From an uncultured Coriobacteriia bacterium (lineage in GTDB: Bacteria; Actinomycetota; Coriobacteriia; Coriobacteriales; QAMH01): DNA of 7,052 nucleotides. Below, piece after piece: positions 1 through 5,151 of this stretch. The DNA lies in NCBI GenBank assembly GCA_902493755.1, contig CABURF010000056.1, positions 1 through 7,052 of the forward strand, given 5' to 3'. Made by a program: the position numbers and the translations under genes. The notes below the pieces were generated by a model. It worked only from the letters and a program-made list of their open reading frames with translations. It had not been told where the DNA came from and did no database searches. How positions within the stretch are numbered: the stretch's first letter is position 1; every line of letters begins with the position of its first letter.

Positions 1-391
1 CAAAGGTGACGGTGCTATCGCGTATGGCATCGCAGTAGCGCTTCTGGCCACTCGTCTTGGGGCGAATCGCGCGTCCGCGATAGGTAAGCAGTATGTCCTC
101 GCGCAGGGAGCTCGGGGAGTAATCGGAATTACGCAGCACCTCGACGGCGCGACGAATGTCCTCGACCGTCGGAGCCTTGTCAGCCTGCACCATGTCGAAA
201 AGATCGGAGACAAGCGCCGAGATGAGCGGCACTTCGAGAGCATCGCCCGTCATGACGATGCTGTCGGGGCGCAGCGCGATGGTTGCATCGAAGAAATCTT
301 CGATGGCGCGCAGATTGGCATCCTGAGGGCCACAGAAAAGAGCGAGGTCAATGCCGTCGGGCAGGGGAAGCGTGACTTGGCTCGAATGCAT
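1..391 (-). CDS. phoH: PhoH-family ATPase, N-terminal 130 residues (gene runs off the window)
   Basis: The frame starts at an ATG at 391-389 and stays open to base 1, giving 130 codons. Near the start it reads VTLPLPDG and LFCGPQDANLRAIE, which fits the N-terminal region of PhoH/PhoL (YbeZ) proteins. Near the window edge it reads RGRAIRPKTSGQKRYCDAIR, the conserved lead-in just before the Walker A loop of this family; the Walker A itself lies outside the window. The family are cytoplasmic P-loop ATPases linked to phosphate starvation in some bacteria, and in others to RNA processing with YbeY; the exact substrate is not settled. The ATG overlaps the thiI stop as TGATG, and AGGGGAG (405-399) lies 6 bases upstream, so translation is probably coupled to thiI. 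No truncation or frameshift is seen in the visible part. The family call is firm. Whether ybeY follows, as is common, cannot be seen. Confidence 0.9.
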   Translation of the reverse strand, partial: MHSSQVTLPLPDGIDLALFCGPQDANLRAIEDFFDATIALRPDSIVMTGDALEVPLISALVSDLFDMVQADKAPTVEDIRRAVEVLRNSDYSPSSLREDILLTYRGRAIRPKTSGQKRYCDAIRDSTVTF

Positions 392-1605
392 CAGCCACTC
401 CCCTCTCGTCGCATCTCGCGCGGTGCCTTGTACGATGGGCAGGGGTAGTCGCGATATTCGAGATTATCGAGAATCTCATCAACCCATGCGTCTATCGGCA
501 CGAGAGCCTCGGCCGCCTCGCAATCCTTGATGCGCGCATGCGTCTCGGGCGAACGCGGCATGAACAGCGTGCAGCAGTCATCGGCCGGGCGTGAGGAGAT
601 CTCAAAGGTGCCAAGCTGCTTGGCAACGTCGATGATCTCGAGCTTGTCGCTGCCGATGAGTGGACGCAGCACCGGAATATCGACAACGGCGTTGACGGCG
701 GCTATGTTCTCGAGAGTCTGACTCGCAACCTGACCGAGTGACTCGCCAGTCACGAGCGCTTTCGCGTTCTCGATACGCGCGATGCCTTGTGCAACACGGA
801 ACATGAGGCGCCGGTAGAGAACGATGCGCAAGTTAGGCGGACATTCGCTTGCGATAGCCTTCTGATAGTTGCCGAAGGGAATCGTGTAAATGCGGCCGAT
901 ACCGCCTGCCGACGCAAGCGCATGTGCGAGGTCATCGACAATGTACTCGCTCGCGTCATCGGTCACGGGGGCACCCGAGAAATGGACGCCGACGACGACT
1001 GCACCACGTTTCATGAGCTTCCAGGTGGCAACGGGGCTATCGATACCGCCCGACATGAGGCTCACGACCTTACCCGCCGTCCCCACGGGCAAGCCACCGA
1101 TGCCACGATCGCTACGCGAGAAGACATAGGCGCTGCCCTGGATGATCTCGACGTGAACCTTCACGTCCGGATCCTTCATCTTGACCTTCTTGTCGGGAGC
1201 GAAAGCGCACAGATGCGCCCCGACGAGCTGGTTGAGTTGCATGGAGTCGATGGGGTAATCGGTGTTTGAGCGGCGCGCGACGACCTTGAAGGACTCGAAC
1301 TCACCGCAATCCATCATCGCGAGCTCGGCGCAGAAGTTGTACTCCTCGGGGTCGCGTGCACAGCGCCAGCCACGCGACACGCGCGCGACACCGGGAACCT
1401 GCAGCAGAATCCGGGCAGCCGGCTCGAGGTCTTCCGCATTTTCGAACACGACGAGAAGGTGCCCGGAGATACGGCATATCTCCTTGGTGTCAAAAGCAAC
1501 GAGCGCCGCCTCCATGTTGCTGAGGAGACGGTGCTCGAAAGAGGCACGATTGCGACCCTTGAGGCCGACCTCGTGATAATGAACGAGGCAGATACGCTCG
1601 AACAA
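391..1605 (-). CDS. thiI: tRNA 4-thiouridine synthetase ThiI (THUMP plus PP-loop, no rhodanese domain)
   Basis: The 404-residue product is a cytoplasmic ATP-dependent sulfurtransferase. The family activates U8 of tRNA by adenylation for 4-thiouridine synthesis, and in many bacteria also serves thiamine thiazole synthesis. The N-terminus (HEVGLKGRNR, residues 11-20) and the THUMP domain (about 60-165) bind tRNA. The PP-loop SGGIDSP is at 185-191, and the family motif TGESLGQVASQTLENI follows at 287-301. The paired cysteines in DDCCTLF (344-345) match the conserved Cys of the synthetase domain. The protein ends soon after, so the C-terminal rhodanese domain of E. coli ThiI is absent; this is the ~400-residue form known from Bacillus and other Gram-positives. 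Sulfur must then come directly from a cysteine desulfurase, which is not encoded here. The start codon is TTG at 1605-1603, chosen because AGGAGG lies 5 bases before it. Nine bases separate it from rpoZ. Confidence 0.95.
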   Translation of the reverse strand: MFERICLVHYHEVGLKGRNRASFEHRLLSNMEAALVAFDTKEICRISGHLLVVFENAEDLEPAARILLQVPGVARVSRGWRCARDPEEYNFCAELAMMDCGEFESFKVVARRSNTDYPIDSMQLNQLVGAHLCAFAPDKKVKMKDPDVKVHVEIIQGSAYVFSRSDRGIGGLPVGTAGKVVSLMSGGIDSPVATWKLMKRGAVVVGVHFSGAPVTDDASEYIVDDLAHALASAGGIGRIYTIPFGNYQKAIASECPPNLRIVLYRRLMFRVAQGIARIENAKALVTGESLGQVASQTLENIAAVNAVVDIPVLRPLIGSDKLEIIDVAKQLGTFEISSRPADDCCTLFMPRSPETHARIKDCEAAEALVPIDAWVDEILDNLEYRDYPCPSYKAPREMRREGSG

Positions 1606-1610
1606 GCGCT

Positions 1611-1616
1611 CCTCCT
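1611..1616 (-). promoter_or_regulatory. Ribosome binding site of thiI, overlapping the rpoZ stop codon
   Basis: A perfect AGGAGG stands 5 bases before the TTG start of thiI. Its first two bases are the last two of the rpoZ TAG stop (1617-1615), so a ribosome ending rpoZ covers this site. It decides the TTG start over later in-frame codons. Confidence 0.75.
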
Positions 1617-1875
1617 AGCTCTTGTCGTTCGTGAAAGCCGTCTTGTCGTAGGAGACCTCGCCACGGGCGATCTCCTCCATGGCAAGAGACAGTGGCTTGC
1701 GACCTGCGAACTCAGCGATTTCGCTGATGGATTGCAAGGCAACGGCACGATCGCGCTGGCCGCGCATCATGTCGTTGATATCACGCGCACGCTTGGAGGC
1801 GATGGCGCAAAGCAGGTACTTGTCTTCGTGGGTCTTATCGAGAAGGGTGTCAATGCGTGGTTCGACAATAGACAT
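1615..1875 (-). CDS. rpoZ: DNA-directed RNA polymerase omega subunit
   Basis: The 86-residue protein is the omega subunit, which binds the beta' subunit and helps RNA polymerase assembly and stability; in some bacteria omega also forms part of a ppGpp site. The N-terminus reads SIVEPRIDTLLDKT, followed by the omega signature KYLLCAIASKRARDINDMM (about residues 19-37). Further on, KPLSLAMEEIARGEV matches the family's second conserved block. The chosen start is ATG at 1875-1873. A TTG 18 bases upstream would add six residues (MRSLPH), but that codon overlaps the Shine-Dalgarno and the omega alignment begins at the later Met. Length is normal for a Gram-positive omega. It sits 42 bases after gmk, a common pairing (gmk-rpoZ-spoT in E. 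coli), but no spoT follows here; thiI does. Confidence 0.93.
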   Translation of the reverse strand: MSIVEPRIDTLLDKTHEDKYLLCAIASKRARDINDMMRGQRDRAVALQSISEIAEFAGRKPLSLAMEEIARGEVSYDKTAFTNDKS

Positions 1876-1885
1876 ATGCGGTAAG

Positions 1886-1891
1886 CTCCTC
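1886..1891 (-). promoter_or_regulatory. Ribosome binding site of rpoZ
   Basis: GAGGAG lies 10 bases before the ATG at 1875. The spacing is on the long side but acceptable, and it supports the later start over the upstream TTG, whose codon (1893-1891) touches this site. Confidence 0.6.
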
Positions 1892-1917
1892 AAATGAACG
1901 AGTTGTTTTGAATCGAC

Positions 1918-2448
1918 CTAACATTTTAACACGCGCGCGAGCTCTTTGGTAGCCCCCTCTACATCATCATTGATGATGATGTAGTCGTACTTATCCGCAG
2001 CCTCCATCTCTCCAACCGCATTGGCAAGACGCTGGGCAATAACCTCTTCGGATTCGGTCCCGAGTTCCTCGATTGACGGCGGAGCGATGAAGATAAGCTT
2101 GGCCTGCGGGATCTTATCGAGCACCTGGAAGGCACCCTGAACGTCAATCTCAAGCAGGACGGTATCCCCTTTCGCGAGATGATTCTCGATGGGGGCAAGT
2201 GGCGTACCGTAATAATTGGAATGCACCTTGGCCCACTCGATGAAGCCGTCTTCTTCGATGATACTCTCGAACTCCTCGACAGTGAGAAAATGATAATGCA
2301 CGCCGTCAATCTCGCCTTCGCGGGGCTGACGCGTCGTGGCGGATACCGATAGCACGATGTGAGGGCACTCTTTCAGCAGCGCGGAGACGAGCGTCCCCTT
2401 GCCCGCTCCCGAAGGGCCCGATATGACATAGAGCGTTCCTTGATCCAT
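1918..2448 (-). CDS. gmk: Guanylate kinase with a short internal gap in the catalytic arginine region
   Basis: The 176-residue cytoplasmic enzyme is recognised as guanylate kinase, which makes GDP from GMP with ATP. The P-loop GPSGAGKG is at 11-18. The GMP-binding block SATTRQPREGE (36-46) keeps both family arginines (R40, R43), and HSNYYGTP (77-83) and LEIDVQGA (99-106) are intact. Close to the C-terminus IIINDDVEGATKEL is typical. The oddity is at 123-135: APPSIEEL runs straight into GTESEEV. In relatives such as E. coli Gmk about seven residues (pattern xRRLRGR) lie between, carrying arginines that contact the ATP phosphates; only the later arginine (R140 in IAQRL) remains. The C-terminus (VLKC) also stops earlier than in E. 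coli. The start is ATG 2448, directly before DQGTLYVISG; the longer upstream frame does not look like protein. It follows pyrF by 14 bases with only a weak Shine-Dalgarno (GGGTG). Confidence 0.92.
   Translation of the reverse strand: MDQGTLYVISGPSGAGKGTLVSALLKECPHIVLSVSATTRQPREGEIDGVHYHFLTVEEFESIIEEDGFIEWAKVHSNYYGTPLAPIENHLAKGDTVLLEIDVQGAFQVLDKIPQAKLIFIAPPSIEELGTESEEVIAQRLANAVGEMEAADKYDYIIINDDVEGATKELARVLKC
1923..1931 (-). promoter_or_regulatory. Possible extended -10 promoter for rpoZ-thiI-phoH
   Basis: On the minus strand the last codons of gmk read TGTTAAAAT, which fits the extended -10 pattern TGnTATAAT with one mismatch in the hexamer. It lies in a short AT-rich island between GC-rich genes. 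No convincing -35 is visible 16-18 bases upstream, where the sequence is GC-rich. Transcription would start near 1916, giving a leader of about 40 bases before rpoZ. This would let rpoZ be transcribed independently of the nucleotide genes. It rests on motif reading alone. Confidence 0.3.
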
Positions 2449-2462
2449 GGATACACCCGTCT

Positions 2463-3191
2463 CTAGTCGAGCTCGGCGGCAATCTCTTCGAACGCGGCGA
2501 CAGGATCTGCCGCACGCGTGATGGGACGACCGATGACAAGGTGCGAGGCACCTGCCGCAAAGGCCTCGGCGGGTGTGGCGACTCGACTCTGATCGCCCAA
2601 CGCAGCACCCTTGGGCCTGACGCCCGGCGTGATGATAATGGCATCGGGACCGAGAAGCTCCCTCATCTGGCCCGCCTCCATGGGAGAACACACGATGCCG
2701 TCAAGTCCCGCCTCGAGTGCAAGCGTGGCGAGGCGCTCGACCTGCTCGGCAGGTGACACGTCAATGCCGACGGAGGAGAGCTGATCGGCGTCCATGCTCG
2801 TGAGCACCGTAATCGCACAGACCGCAGGGACGTTGTCCTCGCGACCAGCATCAGCAGCGCCCTTGCGCGCGCCGCGCTCGGCAGATCCGAGCATGAGCTC
2901 GCCACCGCTCGCATGCACGGTAAAGAGGTCTGCACCAGCTTGCGCGATGGAGCTAGCAGCACCATAAACCTGATGGGGAATATCGTGCAGCTTGAGATCG
3001 AGAAAGACCTTGAAGCCAAGCTTATGCATCGTGTTCACGATGGAGGGGCCGACCGCATAGTACAAGGTCATGCCAATCTTCACCCAGCGGGCATGCCCCG
3101 CGAGCTTCTCACCGAGCACGACGGCCTCATCGCCTGAGCAGTCGAGCGCGACGATGATGCGGTCTTTGGCAGCTTCGCTCTTCCATTCCAT
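2463..3191 (-). CDS. pyrF: Orotidine 5'-phosphate decarboxylase, group I
   Basis: The 242-residue cytoplasmic enzyme performs the last step of UMP synthesis, removing CO2 from OMP. It is a TIM barrel. The first strand reads RIIVALD (11-17), and K38 lies in WVKIGM. The catalytic signature DLKLHDIP is at 65-72, with D65, K67 and D70 in their proper places. The phosphate-binding end is present as ITPGVRP (187-193) and VIGRPI (219-224). Length and motifs fit the bacterial group I form (B. subtilis type) rather than the longer group III type. The start is ATG 3191, with GGAGGT 9 bases upstream; that Shine-Dalgarno lies within the last codons of pyrD, and only 5 bases separate the two genes. Nothing is missing or unusual in the catalytic set. 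Confidence 0.96.
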   Translation of the reverse strand: MEWKSEAAKDRIIVALDCSGDEAVVLGEKLAGHARWVKIGMTLYYAVGPSIVNTMHKLGFKVFLDLKLHDIPHQVYGAASSIAQAGADLFTVHASGGELMLGSAERGARKGAADAGREDNVPAVCAITVLTSMDADQLSSVGIDVSPAEQVERLATLALEAGLDGIVCSPMEAGQMRELLGPDAIIITPGVRPKGAALGDQSRVATPAEAFAAGASHLVIGRPITRAADPVAAFEEIAAELD

Positions 3192-3196
3192 ATGCG

Positions 3197-4114
3197 CTAT
3201 ACCTCCAATGCTCCAATGAGCTCGCTTATTCGTGAAACGCCATTTTCCTCGCAGTACGCAATCATTCCTTCGAGCACATGCACGCTTGCAAGCGGATCGA
3301 CAAAATTCGCCGCACCCACAGCCACCGCCGTCGCACCGGCGAGCATAAACTCAATCGCATCCTCACCCGACGAGACGCCGCCCATGCCGATGATGGGAAT
3401 GTCGACGGCGTTATGCGTCTCCCACACCATGCGCAACGCAACGGGCTTGATAGCAGGACCGGACAGACCGCCTACAACACGGGCCAGCTTGGGTTTACGA
3501 CGCTTGGCGTCAACCGCCATGCCAAGCAGCGTGTTGATGAGACTCACCGCATCGGCACCGGCCGACTCGACGGCCTTGGCGATGACGGTAATGTCGGTGA
3601 CGTTGGGGGTGAGCTTCACGATAAGGGGGCGCTTCGTGCACTGGCGCGCGGCTGCGGTCACCTGCGCGGCCTGTTCCGGATCGGTGCCGAAGGTCATGCC
3701 GCCAGCGTCCACGTTGGGGCACGAAATGTTCACCTCGTAGGCATCGACGCCCGGCTCGTCCTCGAGGCGCTCTATGACCTGCACGTACTCGTCGAGCGTA
3801 TGACCCGAAACGTTCACGATAACAGCCGTGTCCTGCATCGCAAGCCACGACAGCTGGCTTGCGCAGAATTCCTCGACACCGGGGTTTTGCAGACCGATGG
3901 AATTGAGCATGCCGCATGCTACCTCGGCAATACGCGGCGTTGCGTTGCCATCCCAGGGCCTGGGCGAGACGCCCTTCGTCGTAACGGCGCCCAATCGGGA
4001 GACGTCGAGAAAATCGGCGAACTCCTCGCCATGACCGAAAGTTCCCGAGGCAACCGTCACGGGATTTTTCATCGACAAGCCGCCAACGTCGACATGCATA
4101 TCAAGCATGCTCAT
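3197..4114 (-). CDS. pyrD: Dihydroorotate dehydrogenase, class 1B catalytic subunit
   Basis: The 305-residue protein is the FMN-containing catalytic subunit that oxidises dihydroorotate to orotate. In class 1B enzymes electrons pass through PyrK to NAD+, and the complex is cytosolic. Landmarks are KNPVTVASGTFGHGEEF (16-32), TTKGVSPRPWDGN (45-57) and LNSIGLQNPG (70-79). The active-site loop VNISCPN is at 128-134, with C132 as the expected catalytic base; class 2 enzymes have Ser here. FMN-binding segments are IVKLTPN (165-171), GGLSGPAIKP (215-224) and GMGGVSSGEDA (243-253). The start chosen is ATG 4114, which overlaps the pyrK stop as TGATG and has GAGGTGG 7 bases upstream. An ATG at 4108 is a weaker alternative. 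The frame stays open to 4309, but that extension is antisense-like and overlaps pyrK. Translational coupling to pyrK suits an enzyme with equal numbers of both subunits. Confidence 0.96.
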   Translation of the reverse strand: MSMLDMHVDVGGLSMKNPVTVASGTFGHGEEFADFLDVSRLGAVTTKGVSPRPWDGNATPRIAEVACGMLNSIGLQNPGVEEFCASQLSWLAMQDTAVIVNVSGHTLDEYVQVIERLEDEPGVDAYEVNISCPNVDAGGMTFGTDPEQAAQVTAAARQCTKRPLIVKLTPNVTDITVIAKAVESAGADAVSLINTLLGMAVDAKRRKPKLARVVGGLSGPAIKPVALRMVWETHNAVDIPIIGMGGVSSGEDAIEFMLAGATAVAVGAANFVDPLASVHVLEGMIAYCEENGVSRISELIGALEV

Positions 4115-4908
4115 CACCAGACCACCTCGCTTGCATCGAAGACGGGACCGTCGACGCAGCAACGCTTGAGACCGCCCGTTGTCTCGACGACGCAACCCAG
4201 ACATGCGCCAACACCGCAGGCCATGAGTCGTTCCATCGAGACCTCGCAGGTCACGCCATGCTCGATGGCGGGAAGTGCCACGGAGCGCTCCATGAGAGGC
4301 GGCCCGCACACGGCGACGTAATCGTAGTCATTCGTAGCGAGGAGCTCGTCGGTGACGGCGTTCACGAAGCCCTTGACGCCCATCGACCCGTCATCGGTTG
4401 CGATATAAAGAGCGCCCTGCGATCGGCGCACGCTGTCCTCGAACTGCTCTGTGCAGGCGACACGGTCGGCCGTCGTGGCTCCGATGACGACATCGACACA
4501 CGCACCTTGCGCGACGAGCTCGTCTGCAAGAAGCTTGAGAGCCGGGGTACCCACACCGCCGCAAGCAAGCAACGCATGTGTTGCTCCCGTGGGAACATGC
4601 CAGCCGTTACCGATGGGACCAACGAGGTCGACCGCATCACCGATGCCAACACGCGTCAGCTGCTCGGTCCCGTCGCCGACGACCTGATAGCAGATGTCAA
4701 CGGAACCTGCGTCTACATCGACATCGAAGACGGCAAAGGGCATGCGCAGGAACTGAACCGAAGGTTCGCCTGCAACCTTGACTTGAACGAACTGACCGGG
4801 ACATGCGGCAGCGGCAATGCGGGGAGCCAGCACGGACAGATGATAGATACCCTCGGCAATTTGCCTGTTGAAGAGGACCGGACCACTCTCCTGAAGCTTC
4901 TGGACCAT
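4114..4908 (-). CDS. pyrK: Dihydroorotate dehydrogenase B electron transfer subunit (FAD, 2Fe-2S)
   Basis: The 264-residue protein carries electrons from PyrD's FMN to NAD+ through a [2Fe-2S] cluster and FAD. Domains in order are an FAD-binding barrel (about 10-105, with CPGQFVQVKV and GPIGNGW), an NAD-binding fold (CGGVGTPALKLLADEL at 116-131, CGPPLM at 201-206), and a C-terminal cluster-binding tail. The tail has CGVGACLGC at 231-239 and RCCVDGPVF at 249-257, so C231, C236, C239 and C251 are the likely ligands; C250 is an extra cysteine. One oddity is the FAD motif: B. subtilis PyrK has LRRPISI, whereas here the stretch is LRMPFAV (54-60), replacing both the Arg next to the Pro and the following Ser. 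The start is ATG 4908; the frame is closed upstream by a TGA at 4938-4936 with no better start codon. The family call is secure from the tail alone. Confidence 0.95.
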   Translation of the reverse strand: MVQKLQESGPVLFNRQIAEGIYHLSVLAPRIAAAACPGQFVQVKVAGEPSVQFLRMPFAVFDVDVDAGSVDICYQVVGDGTEQLTRVGIGDAVDLVGPIGNGWHVPTGATHALLACGGVGTPALKLLADELVAQGACVDVVIGATTADRVACTEQFEDSVRRSQGALYIATDDGSMGVKGFVNAVTDELLATNDYDYVAVCGPPLMERSVALPAIEHGVTCEVSMERLMACGVGACLGCVVETTGGLKRCCVDGPVFDASEVVW

Positions 4909-5052
4909 GCTTTCGCGTTTCCCTCCACGCCTGGTTCAACATGATTTTGTCCATGATAGCGCACTTCTTGCGCATATCGTTACGGGGCAACTCATCTAGT
5001 CGTGCAAGGGTGCCGCTTTCGCTGGCATCTCGAGCAGGTCCGCGTCAGGTGG
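4909..5052 (-). other. Non-coding leader between the inverted repeat and pyrK
   Basis: This stretch holds no gene I can support. On the minus strand it contains TATCAT (4958-4953) without a good -35 at the right distance, a 5-bp hairpin GCGCA/TGCGC (4973-4959) without a T-run, and the pyrK Shine-Dalgarno at its end. It may belong to a carB-pyrK transcript or carry a weak local promoter; the sequence does not decide. Confidence 0.4.
4921..4926 (-). promoter_or_regulatory. Ribosome binding site of pyrK with long spacing
   Basis: GGAGGG is the only good Shine-Dalgarno before pyrK. It lies 12 bases from the ATG at 4908, longer than the usual 5-9. No alternative in-frame start fits better, since a stop codon closes the frame at 4938-4936. 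Confidence 0.5.
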
Positions 5053-5126
5053 GATTGGGACAAGGGGACAGGTCATTTGTCCCACTGGGGTTTGTGGGAC
5101 AAATGACCTGTCCCCTTGTCCCAATC
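5053..5126. repeat. Perfect 33-bp inverted repeat with 8-base loop, REP/BIME-like
   Basis: The left arm is 5053-5085, the loop TGGGGTTT is 5086-5093, and the right arm is 5094-5126. Every one of the 33 positions pairs, and pairing stops sharply at both ends. Each arm also contains its own small palindrome, GGGACA-7 bases-TGTCCC (5065-5083 and 5096-5114), so the DNA or RNA can fold either as one long hairpin or as two small ones. That layout resembles two REP units arranged head to head (a BIME), which in other bacteria are moved by IS200-like RAYT transposases. It lies between the carB stop and pyrK inside the operon. Neither strand has a T-run after the hairpin, so it is not a standard intrinsic terminator. 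It could still affect mRNA stability or the carB/pyrK ratio. The inverted repeat is certain; the REP assignment is inference. Confidence 0.9.
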
Positions 5127-5139
5127 GGTCCCCCTCCCC
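5112..5139 (-). other. Possible G-quadruplex sequence just after carB
   Basis: On the minus (mRNA) strand four G-runs follow each other: GGGG, GGGGG, GGG and GGGG, with loops of 1, 7 and 4 bases. This fits the usual G3+N1-7 pattern. It begins 12 bases after the carB stop codon and shares 15 bases with the right arm of the inverted repeat, so the two structures would exclude each other. Whether it folds in the cell is unknown. Confidence 0.35.
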
Positions 5140-5151
5140 GTGCCTCACCAC

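Noticed and set aside
2449..2691. N-terminal extension of gmk to an upstream ATG (82 extra codons before DQGTLY)
   Set aside because: It overlaps pyrF in another frame, is low-complexity Arg/Cys/His-rich, and guanylate kinases begin just before the P-loop strand.
4115..4309. N-terminal extension of pyrD into pyrK
   Set aside because: The extension is the out-of-frame image of the pyrK cluster tail; ATG 4114 has a good Shine-Dalgarno and a TGATG overlap.
3278..4321. Plus-strand open frame of 347 codons opposite pyrD and pyrK
   Set aside because: Composition is rich in His and Arg, as expected from the complement of the real genes, and it crosses a gene junction with no domain of its own.
4258..4944. 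Plus-strand open frame of 228 codons opposite pyrK
   Set aside because: pyrK on the minus strand has a full set of family motifs here; this frame has none.
4959..4973. Small hairpin GCGCA/TGCGC before pyrK
   Set aside because: Only five base pairs with no T-run or extension, expected by chance in GC-rich DNA.
4953..4981. Sigma-70 type promoter for pyrK using TATCAT
   Set aside because: No acceptable -35 hexamer is found at 16-18 bases; the best candidate is AACGAT.
5053..5126. Intrinsic terminator for carB
   Set aside because: The stem is strong, but neither strand has a T-run after it; on the minus strand the following bases are GC-rich (CCACCTGACG).
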